Of a stretch of 13,961 nucleotides of DNA, positions 1 to 7,489 are shown piece after piece. Each line of letters starts with the position of its first letter. Position 1 is the first letter of the stretch. This DNA is from an uncultured Lachnospiraceae bacterium (lineage in GTDB: Bacteria > Bacillota > Clostridia > Lachnospirales > Lachnospiraceae): positions 1 through 13,961 of the forward strand of contig CAJUAE010000090.1 of the NCBI GenBank assembly GCA_910583965.1, read 5' to 3'. Under the pieces are notes generated by a model. That model searched no databases. It was not told the DNA's origin and saw only the letters and a program-made list of their open reading frames with translations. The position numbers and the translations under genes are program-made.

Positions 1-64
1 AGCCATATAAGCAATTATGTGGAATTATATGAAAATGCTTAAATCCCATAAATACAATTTTCAT
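1..64 (-). CDS. Start of a gene in the fmt position (partial, cut by window edge)
   Basis: An ATG at 64 directly follows the def stop codon (no spacer) and stays open to the window edge, giving 21 codons. The first seven residues, MKIVFMG, are the usual N-terminus of methionyl-tRNA formyltransferase, and fmt normally follows def, so context and start agree. The family then continues with a T-P-D-F type segment. Here it reads F-K-H-F followed by H-I-I-P-H-N, which I do not recognise as Fmt, and the other two frames hit stops quickly. It could be a divergent Fmt, an fmt broken after codon 7, or a poor sequence end. Identity is uncertain because so little is visible. Confidence 0.4.
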   Translation of the reverse strand, partial: MKIVFMGFKHFHIIPHNCLYG

Positions 65-541
65 CTACGCATCTTCCTCCGCAATTTCCACATCCATCAA
101 TGGACCCTCTACCTTCTCCACAAAAAGGTGTCCATCAAGATGCTCTATCTCATGAATTAACGCCCTTGCTAACAATTCCTCTCCTTCAATCTCAAATTCA
201 TTCAATTCTTCATCTTGCGCAATTGCCTTAACGTAGTTTGGTCTTGTCACGGATCCTGTCTTTCCTGGCACGCTTAAACATGCTTCATTTCCTGTCTGTT
301 CTCCGCTAACTTCCACAATGCGAGGATTAATGAGCAATATTGGATCGTCTCCAGTGTCAATCACAACAATTCTCTTTAGAACACCCACTTGTACTGCGGC
401 AAGTCCGACACCATTTGCCTCATACATTGTCTCAAACATATCATCAATCAAATCCTGCACTCTTGGCGTAATCTCTTTCACTTCTTTTGAAATCTTGCTC
501 AACACAGGATCTCCTATCTCTCTAATTGCTCGAATTGCCAT
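65..541 (-). CDS. def: Peptide deformylase
   Basis: Predicted cytosolic metalloenzyme (158 aa) that removes the formyl group from the N-terminal Met of new proteins. All three family motifs are present: GVGLAAVQ (residues 44-51), EACLS with metal-ligand Cys88 (86-90), and HEIEH with ligands His130 and His134 and catalytic Glu131. The metal ligands are intact. Three neighbouring signature positions differ from the common consensus: Val for Pro in AAPQ, Ala for Gly in EGCLS, and Glu for Asp in HEIDH. The ATG is preceded by AGGAAAGGAAAATT, a good ribosome site. It lies 36 bases after priA and abuts a possible fmt, as expected of a murE-priA-def-fmt operon. Family assignment is firm; the effect of the substitutions is unknown. 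Confidence 0.95.
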   Translation of the reverse strand: MAIRAIREIGDPVLSKISKEVKEITPRVQDLIDDMFETMYEANGVGLAAVQVGVLKRIVVIDTGDDPILLINPRIVEVSGEQTGNEACLSVPGKTGSVTRPNYVKAIAQDEELNEFEIEGEELLARALIHEIEHLDGHLFVEKVEGPLMDVEIAEEDA

Positions 542-577
542 AATTTTCCTTTCCTTTCTATCTTAACTTTTTATATT

Positions 578-2836
578 TTAGTAATTATTCATTGGATCAA
601 AATCAAACTGTACACTGTCCGTGTTCCACTTCATTGTATGAATTGTCTGTTCCAATGCATCTTTAATTGCTGTCAACACACGATACTCCCTATGTTTAAT
701 GTAAAAAATATATCGATATATGTCATTAATCTTACCAATACAAGCTTCTGTTGGTCCTATTAAAATCAATCTCTGATCACCAAACTGTTGTTTTACCTGC
801 TCTGCAAGTACATTTGTTTGTTCTACGCCTGTCTTTTCATTGTCAGATAACACCAACACTGCCATCATGTGCGCTACAGGTGGATACATCATCAAATCAC
901 GATAAGCGATTTCATCCGCATAAAAATGTTCATAGTCCTGATTAGCCGCATGCACGACTGCATAATGCTCTGGTTGATACGTCTGTATCACAACTTCTCC
1001 AGGAAGTGCACTCCTGCCTGCTCTACCTGCTGCCTGTGTAAGTAGTTGAAAAGTACGTTCGCCTGCCCGATAATCACCGGCGTGCAAAGACATATCAGCC
1101 GCCAATATTCCCACTAATGTAACTTTAGCAAAATCATGCCCTTTTACAATCATCTGTGTTCCTATAAGAATATCTGCGCCCTCATTTGCAAACTGAGACA
1201 AAATCTGCTCATAACTATTTTTAGTTTTTGTCGTATCTGCATCCATACGAAGCACATGTGCTGTCGGAAACTCCCTGTGTAAAAGCTCCTCAATCTGCTG
1301 TGTTCCTGCTCGAAACCCAAGAATATATTTAGACCCACACTGGGGACAATTTGTGACTTTTGGCATCATATAACCACAGTAATGACAAACCAACTTGCTA
1401 TTGTTCTGAAAACGGTCAGTATGCTCAGACAATGACACATCGCAATGCGGGCATTTCATAACATGCCCGCAAGCTCGGCAGGATACGAATCCCGCATAAC
1501 CTCTGCGATTGAGAAATAAAATCGTCTGTTCTTTTTTTTGTAGACGGTCTGCGATAAGACTGTAAAGGCGTCTGCTAAAAATCGAACGATTTCCACTTTT
1601 AAGTTCATTGCGCAAATCCTCCACATACACTTTAGGTAATTGACCGCCCGCTAGTCGTTCCTTCAACATAAAAAGCTGAATCTCTCCTTTTTTTGCCTTA
1701 TAATAAGATTCAATTGATGGTGTTGCTGAGCCTAAAACCAAACTAGCATTCTTCATGCGACACAATTCACCAGCCACTTCTCTTGCATGATACTTTGGCA
1801 TACTCTCGCTCTTATAGCTATTCTCATGTTCCTCGTCAATAATCACAAGGCCAAGTCGTTCAAATGGCGTAAACAGCGCAGATCGCGGACCTATTATAAT
1901 ATCAATATCCCCGCGCGCAGCACGCTCATACTGGTCATAACGCTCTCCTGCCGAAAGTCTAGAATTTATCACAGACACTCTATCACCAAAACGCTGATAA
2001 AAACGCACTAAAGTTTGATAGGTAAGCGCGATTTCTGGTATTAACATAATTGCCTGTTTTCCCTCATCTCGCATCCGTTCAATTAATTCCATATAAACTT
2101 CCGTTTTACCACTTCCAGTCACTCCATGAATCAGATAGGTGTTGCGGACACCTGCTTTGAAATCCCTAATAATATTAGTTACAATCGCGCTTTGGTTCGC
2201 AGAGAGTTGTTTTTTCTTCCATCCCTCCAACTCTGTCATCCTTTCCGGCAGCACATTCCGATAAGTGTCTTCCGCCTGCACCTCAACCAACGCTGCTTTC
2301 TCTAAAGCTTGTATCGTTTGACTTGTAACATTTAGTTTTCCTGTAACCAACGTATATGGCAACACTGGCTGCGTTGCTAATTCCTGCATCAAGCGCGCTT
2401 TTGCATTTTGATTTTTTTTTGCAAATTCTTCTGCCTTCGCTGCTGCCGTATTCATGTCAACCTTACAGACAATCGTCTTTTTAACTACCTGTTTTAACTT
2501 TTTTTTGACTGGAAGTACTGTCTTTAACGCAGCAATCATAGTAGAACCATAATTTTCTCGAATCCACCATGCTAATCTAAGCGAATCTCCCCGCGCACTA
2601 ACGCCATCTTTTACAATAGAATCCACATATTTTAATTTTTTTTCATCGTACTCTACACGGTCAGTAATTTCCATTACATAACCTTTCATTCGCTTGTTTC
2701 CAAGTCCAAAAGGTATTATCACTGCCATTCCGATTGTCAATTTCCCTATCAGCGCCTCCGGTATGCGATACTGAAAGGGGCGGTCAACCTTCTCATGGGA
2801 TATATCCACGATAATATTCGCAAATCTACCTGTCAT
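578..2836 (-). CDS. priA: Primosomal protein N' (replication restart helicase PriA)
   Basis: Superfamily 2 DNA helicase that reloads the replisome at stalled forks. Numbered from the ATG at 2836 (752 aa): an N-terminal 3'-end DNA-binding region (about 1-100), Walker A GVTGSGKT (238-245), Walker B DEEH (334-337), the GSATPS motif III (about 370), a zinc-binding region with four CxxC pairs (CRAC, CPHC, CHYC, CPQC), and a C-terminal helicase lobe with GTQMIVKGHDF and QAAGRAGR. Three starts are possible in frame: TTG at 2863, ATG at 2854 and ATG at 2836. I prefer 2836. It gives the compact N-terminus MTGRFANIIVDIS typical of the family, sits 7 bases after the murE stop, and has GGGAG upstream, though with a long 11-base spacer. 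The 2854 start would overlap murE slightly. Translational coupling to murE is likely either way. Confidence 0.93.
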   Translation of the reverse strand: MTGRFANIIVDISHEKVDRPFQYRIPEALIGKLTIGMAVIIPFGLGNKRMKGYVMEITDRVEYDEKKLKYVDSIVKDGVSARGDSLRLAWWIRENYGSTMIAALKTVLPVKKKLKQVVKKTIVCKVDMNTAAAKAEEFAKKNQNAKARLMQELATQPVLPYTLVTGKLNVTSQTIQALEKAALVEVQAEDTYRNVLPERMTELEGWKKKQLSANQSAIVTNIIRDFKAGVRNTYLIHGVTGSGKTEVYMELIERMRDEGKQAIMLIPEIALTYQTLVRFYQRFGDRVSVINSRLSAGERYDQYERAARGDIDIIIGPRSALFTPFERLGLVIIDEEHENSYKSESMPKYHAREVAGELCRMKNASLVLGSATPSIESYYKAKKGEIQLFMLKERLAGGQLPKVYVEDLRNELKSGNRSIFSRRLYSLIADRLQKKEQTILFLNRRGYAGFVSCRACGHVMKCPHCDVSLSEHTDRFQNNSKLVCHYCGYMMPKVTNCPQCGSKYILGFRAGTQQIEELLHREFPTAHVLRMDADTTKTKNSYEQILSQFANEGADILIGTQMIVKGHDFAKVTLVGILAADMSLHAGDYRAGERTFQLLTQAAGRAGRSALPGEVVIQTYQPEHYAVVHAANQDYEHFYADEIAYRDLMMYPPVAHMMAVLVLSDNEKTGVEQTNVLAEQVKQQFGDQRLILIGPTEACIGKINDIYRYIFYIKHREYRVLTAIKDALEQTIHTMKWNTDSVQFDFDPMNNY

Positions 2837-2843
2837 TGCTTCT

Positions 2844-4325
2844 TTATCTCCCATCCCGAGCAAGTTCCTCTAATATTTCCTGAATAATCACTCGCTCATC
2901 CATTGGGTATTTTTCACCCTTGATTTCTTGATAATCCTCATGTCCCTTTCCAGCAAGCACAATGATATCCCCTTTCTCTCCATGCGTGATAGCGTATTTA
3001 ATCGCCTCCTTGCGGTCACAAATCTCAATATATTTTCCATCGGTCTTTCCGATTCCTATCTTGATATCTTCAATAATATCTTGTGGTTCTTCAAAACGCG
3101 GATTATCAGACGTAACAATCGTAAAATCCGCAAGTTTTCCACTCACTTCCCCCATTTCGTAACGCCTGAGCTTTGAGCGATTTCCACCACATCCAAACAG
3201 ACAAACCAGACGATGCGGTTGATATTCCCGCAATGTGGTGAGTAAACTTTCTAGTGCCATAGCATTATGCGCATAATCAATCATTAACGTAAAATCCTCT
3301 GACACTTTCACCATTTCAATCCTACCTTTCACTTTAGCTCTTAGAAGCGCATTTTTTATATCTTGTTCTTTCACGCCAAAATGTCGACAGATTGCAATTG
3401 CCGTCAATGCATTATATGCACTAAACTTTCCGGGAATATCTGTCTCAATCTCAAGATTCATCAACCCTGACACCTTAAAATCAATTCCTAAATATCCTGC
3501 ATTTGTCACTAATTTTAAGTCACTTCCGCGCAAATCTGCGCCATCTTCAAAACCATATGTTTCCAGCAAACAGGTATGCCCTTTTATAATCTGACGCCAA
3601 TGCTTATCATCACTGTTTATAATCCCGACTTTGCACTGACGAAACAGCATTGCCTTACACGACAAATACTCTGTAAAATCTGCATGTTCTCCTGGCGCAA
3701 TATGGTCTGGCTCAATATTCGTAAATATACCATAATCAAAAATAAAACCTTGTGTACGATGCATTTTAAATCCCTGCGAGGATGCTTCCATCACAACCAC
3801 TTGACAGCCTGCATCTTTCATTTCTTTAAAATACTGCTGTAAATCATAAGATTCTGGCGTTGTGTGTGATGACGGAATTACTTTCTCCCCAATAATAGTC
3901 TCAATCGTCCCTATTAAACCAACTTTATACCCTGCTTTTTCCAGTATGTATTTCACAAAATATGCGGTGGTCGTCTTTCCCTTTGTTCCTGTCACTCCGA
4001 TAATCTTCATACTTTCTGCCGGATTACCAAAATAATTTGCTACAATAAACGCCATGGCATAGCGTGTATCTATCACTTTGATTACGGTAATCTCTGCCCC
4101 TTTCGGAAGTGTTACCTCATGACTGACCACAAGCGCTGATGCACCTTTCTCAACTGCTTCTGACACCGCTGTATGTCCATCAAAATTAATTCCTTGTATG
4201 CATATAAAAAGACAGCCTTTCACAATTTTTCTAGAATCGCTTACCACCGCAGATATCTCTACATCCACATTCCCCTCAATACATTCATATGCAACCCCCT
4301 TAAGTAAATCTTTGCACCGATACAT
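2844..4325 (-). CDS. murE: UDP-MurNAc-tripeptide synthetase, probably meso-diaminopimelate-adding (MurE)
   Basis: Cytosolic ATP-dependent ligase adding the third residue to the peptidoglycan stem peptide. Numbered from the ATG at 4325 (493 aa): a Mur N-terminal domain, P-loop GTKGKTT (113-119), the SHTTPE segment (about 153-158), the Lys of YLSCK (224), a candidate for the carbamylated lysine, DYAHN (350-354), DNPR (407-410) and GKGHE (459-463). DNPR with the GKGHE glutamate is the pattern of meso-diaminopimelate-selective MurE; lysine-adding enzymes differ at the Arg. Substrate choice is therefore inferred, not shown. An upstream in-frame GTG at 4334 lies inside the ribosome site, so the ATG is preferred. 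It leads the murE-priA-def operon, away from any other cell-wall gene seen here. A second murE elsewhere in the genome cannot be excluded. Confidence 0.92.
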   Translation of the reverse strand: MYRCKDLLKGVAYECIEGNVDVEISAVVSDSRKIVKGCLFICIQGINFDGHTAVSEAVEKGASALVVSHEVTLPKGAEITVIKVIDTRYAMAFIVANYFGNPAESMKIIGVTGTKGKTTTAYFVKYILEKAGYKVGLIGTIETIIGEKVIPSSHTTPESYDLQQYFKEMKDAGCQVVVMEASSQGFKMHRTQGFIFDYGIFTNIEPDHIAPGEHADFTEYLSCKAMLFRQCKVGIINSDDKHWRQIIKGHTCLLETYGFEDGADLRGSDLKLVTNAGYLGIDFKVSGLMNLEIETDIPGKFSAYNALTAIAICRHFGVKEQDIKNALLRAKVKGRIEMVKVSEDFTLMIDYAHNAMALESLLTTLREYQPHRLVCLFGCGGNRSKLRRYEMGEVSGKLADFTIVTSDNPRFEEPQDIIEDIKIGIGKTDGKYIEICDRKEAIKYAITHGEKGDIIVLAGKGHEDYQEIKGEKYPMDERVIIQEILEELARDGR

Positions 4326-4330
4326 ACTTT

Positions 4331-4336
4331 TCACCT
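4331..4336 (-). promoter_or_regulatory. Ribosome binding site of murE (decides the start)
   Basis: AGGTGA on the minus strand, with AGG 8 bases before the ATG at 4325. The in-frame GTG at 4334 is part of this site and so is unlikely to be the start. Confidence 0.6.
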
Positions 4337-4360
4337 ACCCTTTGCCTGCCTTTCCTAATC

Positions 4361-4396
4361 TATAGTAAATAGCAACGGCTTTTGTTATTTACTATA
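4361..4396 (-). repeat. Inverted repeat in the murE leader
   Basis: Two 15-base arms (4361-4375 and 4382-4396) are complementary except at one position. The loop is six bases. The arms are built on TATAGTAAATA. The structure falls between the putative murE promoter and its ribosome site, about 36 bases before the ATG. Neither strand has a following T-run, so it does not look like an intrinsic terminator. It could be an operator or an mRNA stability or translation element. Function is unknown. Confidence 0.6.
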
Positions 4397-4427
4397 ATAT
4401 ATTCAAAATCCATAAACCCTACCCTAA

Positions 4428-4456
4428 AGAATACCATATCCCCCTCTTTTTATCAA
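4428..4456 (-). promoter_or_regulatory. Putative promoter of murE-priA-def
   Basis: On the minus strand a -35 box TTGATA (4456-4451) is followed by a 17-base spacer and a -10 box TATTCT (4433-4428). The predicted transcript starts near 4421, giving a leader of about 95 bases that includes the 15-bp inverted repeat. Spacing is ideal, but the -10 matches only 4 of 6 positions, so this is moderate support. Confidence 0.5.
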
Positions 4457-4500
4457 GAAAAGCGTCAAAAGAAAACAGATAATAATTGCAACTGGACATC

Positions 4501-4666
4501 TGTCAGCTTTGCTGACATTCTTTCTCTGGGTGCTTATGCGCCGCTTTTGCGGCTTATTTCCTCTGCACGGGTCTGTACAATCGAGTAGGGAAGGTTTATC
4601 TTCCCCTACTCGCCGCGCGACCCGTGCGCCGCTTTTGCGGCTTTTTCCTCTGCACGGGTCTGTACA
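4501..4666. repeat. Compound palindromic intergenic element with two direct repeats
   Basis: This stretch has no credible gene and is visibly richer in G+C than its AT-rich surroundings. It contains: a perfect 7-bp hairpin TGTCAGC-TTT-GCTGACA (4501-4517); two near-identical 42-43 base direct repeats (4537-4579 and 4625-4666) differing by one inserted base; in each repeat a perfect GCCGC-TTTT-GCGGC hairpin (4540-4553 and 4628-4641); and a 12-bp stem with a one-base bulge, CGAGTAGGGAAG with its complement (4582-4612). The second repeat also has outer arms GACCCGTGC (4619-4627) and its complement (4652-4660). It lies between the terminator of the recJ unit and the murE promoter. The architecture suggests a dispersed REP- or MITE-like repeat, which is inferred because only this copy is visible. 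Confidence 0.75.
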
Positions 4667-4705
4667 TAAAAACGATAAGGACCATGTATAACATGGTCCT
4701 TATCG
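4667..4705 (-). terminator. Intrinsic terminator after recJ
   Basis: A perfect 14-bp stem (4673-4686 with 4692-4705, CGATAAGGACCATG) and a 5-base loop are followed on the minus strand by TTTTTAT (4672-4666). It ends the recJ transcript, and any short RNA started at 4746, about 170 bases after the recJ stop. On the plus strand the following bases are a weaker T-rich run, so bidirectional action is possible but less likely. Confidence 0.88.
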
Positions 4706-4750
4706 CATATTTTCTTATGAGGGGGGAGATAGTGAGTGTTTCAACTATCT
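4667..4750 (-). ncRNA. Candidate small RNA between recJ and its terminator
   Basis: The 3' end is the strong intrinsic terminator. The 5' side has a promoter-like TTGACA...TAATAT and then a 7-bp hairpin AGATAGT/ACTATCT (4727-4733 with 4744-4750). Between the two hairpins the RNA would show an unpaired CTCCCCCCTCAT, complementary to purine-rich ribosome sites. That is the layout of several Firmicutes regulatory RNAs with C-rich seed loops. No open frame of note lies inside. The alternative is that this is simply the recJ 3' untranslated region. I see the pieces in the sequence; that they make an independent RNA is inferred. Confidence 0.3.
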
Positions 4751-4752
4751 GT

Positions 4753-4780
4753 ATATTACTATATCCAATAAATGTGTCAA
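4753..4780 (-). promoter_or_regulatory. Possible promoter inside the recJ 3' region
   Basis: Minus-strand TTGACA (4780-4775) is a perfect -35 consensus. After a 16-base spacer comes TAATAT (4758-4753), a 4-of-6 match to the -10. It points at the terminator about 50 bases on. The region is so AT-rich that chance matches are likely. Confidence 0.35.
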
Positions 4781-4877
4781 AAATGTGTTTATTTCATAAA
4801 AATAACATTATTTTTCTTAACAAAAGATAAATCTGTGCAATTTTTAATAATTGAATTACAACTGCATATATAAAAAA

Positions 4878-6680
4878 TTATTGATAATATTTCATAATCA
4901 TCTGTAATGTCACTGCTCCTCGATATTCATTAATATCTGGATAATACACCACTGATAGCACAATTGGAACAGATACGGCCTCCAAAGTTCCTTGTTGGAT
5001 TCGATATAGATAATTCAGTGCCCCCTCACCACACTTTGTCTCCACATATGTATGAAATGCTTCGATATCACCAAAGTAAATCAGCTCATATCGCCTGCCT
5101 TCCTCATCCGCAACTGTATATTTCCCAACATTATGATTAGCCCCTAGCAGTTTTCCACTGATAAATTGAACATTTTTTTGTGCAAATTGCGGCTTGGGAT
5201 TGCCATTTCCAAATGGCTCCAACTTTTCAAGCTCGGCAATAAAGTGAAAACTTGCATATGCCATTGGCATTGGCACATCAATCAATACCTTTTCCTCAAA
5301 ATCCTCGTCTGTAAGATGGCAGTTCTCATTGAGTTTCTGTCGAAATATCTCCACGTTTTCTTCTGGTAAGGATAAGCCCGCTGCAAGTTTATGTCCCCCA
5401 TATTTCGTGAACAACTCCTTACATTTTGTCATCTCGTCATACATATGAAATGCCTCAATAGAACGTCCAGAACCTTTTACCCCCTCCTCTGCTCTTGTAA
5501 GTACAAAGACTGGTTTATAGTACTTTTCGCGGATTCTACCTGCGATAATTCCCGCAAGGCTCTCATGTACATCAGGAAGATACACAACAAGTACCTTATC
5601 CTTGCCCATTCCAGTGTTTTCTATCTGTTCTATAGCCTCCTCAACACCTCTTGCAGTGAGATCCTTTCTGCTGTCATTCATAGCCTTTAAATCCCCTGCT
5701 AATGCTGCTGCTTTATCCACATCTACTGTCTGAAAAAGTGCTAGTGCATTGACCGCGGTATCTAATCTTCCCGTCGCGTTTAGACAAGGGCCGAGGATAA
5801 ACCCAATCGTATAGGGTTTGATATGCGCTGGGTCTGTTCCTGTTACCTGTATCAATGCACGCAATCCTATATTTCTTGTATGCGCCATTAACTCCAAACC
5901 GCTTTTTACTAAAATGCGATTTTCATCGCGCAATTCCATCACGTCCCCGATTGTCGCAAACGCCGCAAATTCTAGAAGTTCAAGACCAACCTCAGACTCC
6001 ATTATATCTTGCCAATTTTTTTGTGTTTGTCTTGCAATCAATGTCAAAACCAATTTATATGCAACGACTGCACCACAGATTTCTGGAAATGGATAGCTGC
6101 AATCCTCCTGTTTCGGGTCAATAACTGCTTTTGCTGGTGGCACTTTATAATGTCGTTCTCCATTCACTTCATCATAAGGAACTTCATGGTGATCTGTCAC
6201 TACCACACTCATACCCAGTTCATTTGCAAACGCAATCTGATCATAGGCAGCAATCCCATTATCACATGTAATTATCGTGTCTGTTCCTGCATCATATGCC
6301 TCCTGTATCAGATGATCATTGAGGCCATATCCGTCGTGTATTCTATGTGGAATCGCTGTATCCACCCGCGCACCACATTCTGTAAGTCCTTTATATAAAA
6401 TATAAGTAGAACAGATTCCATCAATATCATAATCTCCTATAATTCGTATCTGTTTTCCTTGCTCTATTTTTTCCAAAAGAATCTCTATTGCTTTCTCCAT
6501 ATCCTTCAAAAGCTCTGGTGCATACAAATCTTTCCTTGTCCCATTCAAGAATTTATCAATATCCTTATCGTCTGTCACATCTCTATTTCTGATTATGCGC
6601 GCAAGCACAGGACTAATCTGATATTTCTTTGCAATTGTGTCAAAATCAGCCCTTTTTGCAGCCACCATCCATCTGCTCAT
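4878..6680 (-). CDS. recJ: Single-stranded-DNA-specific 5'-3' exonuclease RecJ
   Basis: DHH-family metal-dependent nuclease (600 aa) acting in recombination and mismatch or base-excision repair. Visible motifs in order: GDYDIDG (82-88, metal-binding Asp83, 85 and 87), ITCDNGI with Asp140, the DHH triad 163-165, IGDVMEL with Asp246, the DHHA1 signature GGHKLAAG (428-435), and LEPFGNGNPKP (487-497) leading into the C-terminal OB-like domain. Catalytic residues look complete and length is normal for a Firmicutes RecJ. The ATG follows AAGGTAAGGGATAG and lies 11 bases after the thioesterase stop, so the two are co-transcribed. It is the last gene of its unit; the terminator lies at 4705-4667. No oddities seen. 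Confidence 0.96.
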   Translation of the reverse strand: MSRWMVAAKRADFDTIAKKYQISPVLARIIRNRDVTDDKDIDKFLNGTRKDLYAPELLKDMEKAIEILLEKIEQGKQIRIIGDYDIDGICSTYILYKGLTECGARVDTAIPHRIHDGYGLNDHLIQEAYDAGTDTIITCDNGIAAYDQIAFANELGMSVVVTDHHEVPYDEVNGERHYKVPPAKAVIDPKQEDCSYPFPEICGAVVAYKLVLTLIARQTQKNWQDIMESEVGLELLEFAAFATIGDVMELRDENRILVKSGLELMAHTRNIGLRALIQVTGTDPAHIKPYTIGFILGPCLNATGRLDTAVNALALFQTVDVDKAAALAGDLKAMNDSRKDLTARGVEEAIEQIENTGMGKDKVLVVYLPDVHESLAGIIAGRIREKYYKPVFVLTRAEEGVKGSGRSIEAFHMYDEMTKCKELFTKYGGHKLAAGLSLPEENVEIFRQKLNENCHLTDEDFEEKVLIDVPMPMAYASFHFIAELEKLEPFGNGNPKPQFAQKNVQFISGKLLGANHNVGKYTVADEEGRRYELIYFGDIEAFHTYVETKCGEGALNYLYRIQQGTLEAVSVPIVLSVVYYPDINEYRGAVTLQMIMKYYQ

Positions 6681-6691
6681 CGTTCTATCCC

Positions 6692-7405
6692 TTACCTTTC
6701 TGATACCGAAAATTCAACCACCGAATAGATATCCCCTGCCGGATTCTGTAAGACCACTTGATACTTATCTTCTACACTGACGACCGCAGTTATCACTTCA
6801 TCACCCAAAAATGCAGGCTTTTTGTATTCCACCCTCAATTCTCTGATTTTAATATCTTCTGGTAATGCTTCCATCGCAAGCTTAACATACACCACATTAT
6901 TCATATGCCGGTTGGAATCAATCTGAAATTTTCTAACTTTAAATTGCTCTTTTATCTGTGTTTCCCCCAACAGAGCAATTTTTCTTGGTGCATAATCCAT
7001 GACAGGTTTTTCTCCCATCTCATATCCTGCTTGCAACTCTTGTGTCAACCGTGATGGACAGTGTTTTTTTGTATCCATTAAAGTCCAGATAGATGCTGCT
7101 CTAACAAGAACGATTCCATCTTCACCTGTCATGGTAAAACCACGATATCCCAAAAAACCTTTAAAATCATAAGGCATTGTTGCTATTTTAACTTTTTCAT
7201 TTAATTTTGGTTGCCTGTCAATTACTATCTGCCAAGAATTGAGAAGCCATGCAAGATGTCTGCTATAGAGATATGCAACAGTAATCTTTCCATTCTCTGC
7301 CTCAAAGATTGCCGCATCCTGAAAGCAATCCAATATCGCAGGAACTTTCATATGCAAAGATGTATCCATCACACTATATCCTGCACAAATTTCATAAGTA
7401 TACAT
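6692..7405 (-). CDS. Acyl-ACP thioesterase
   Basis: Predicted cytosolic hydrolase (237 aa, PF01643-like, the bacterial relative of plant FatA/FatB) releasing free fatty acids from acyl-carrier protein. It shows two hotdog halves. The first has the helix around HMKVPAILDCFQDAA (18-32) and the RHLAWLLNSW segment (49-58). The second carries the catalytic-type motif DSNRHMNN (163-170, Asp163, Asn165, His167) and the VEYKKPAFLGDEV strand (192-204). Chain-length preference cannot be read from the sequence. The ribosome site AAGGGGGA precedes the ATG. It sits 84 bases after traX and 11 before recJ. The link with RecJ is probably only positional. Family is clear; physiological substrate unknown. Confidence 0.88.
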   Translation of the reverse strand: MYTYEICAGYSVMDTSLHMKVPAILDCFQDAAIFEAENGKITVAYLYSRHLAWLLNSWQIVIDRQPKLNEKVKIATMPYDFKGFLGYRGFTMTGEDGIVLVRAASIWTLMDTKKHCPSRLTQELQAGYEMGEKPVMDYAPRKIALLGETQIKEQFKVRKFQIDSNRHMNNVVYVKLAMEALPEDIKIRELRVEYKKPAFLGDEVITAVVSVEDKYQVVLQNPAGDIYSVVEFSVSER

Positions 7406-7489
7406 TTTAATCCCCCTTTCGTACTCAAATATCCTTAAAATCCTGATCTTTTATAAATCTTGCATCATTACAAGCCATAGAAGCATCTA

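Noticed and set aside
4326..4430. T-box or other known riboswitch in the murE leader
   Set aside because: No T-box consensus or recognisable aptamer core is present; the leader is only about 95 bases and shows one inverted repeat.
4501..4666. CRISPR array
   Set aside because: Only two direct repeats, each internally palindromic, separated by a palindromic segment instead of unique spacers, and no cas genes.
4798..4815. AT-only inverted repeat AAAAATAA/TTATTTTT after recJ as a terminator
   Set aside because: The stem is all A-T with a 2-base loop, so it would be very weak; the GC-containing hairpin at 4673-4705 is a much better terminator.
4382..4830. Three plus-strand open frames of 60-68 codons across the recJ-murE gap
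   Set aside because: They run through the palindromic repeats and the terminator stem, overlap each other, repeat the same peptide phrases because of the direct repeats, and lack ribosome sites.
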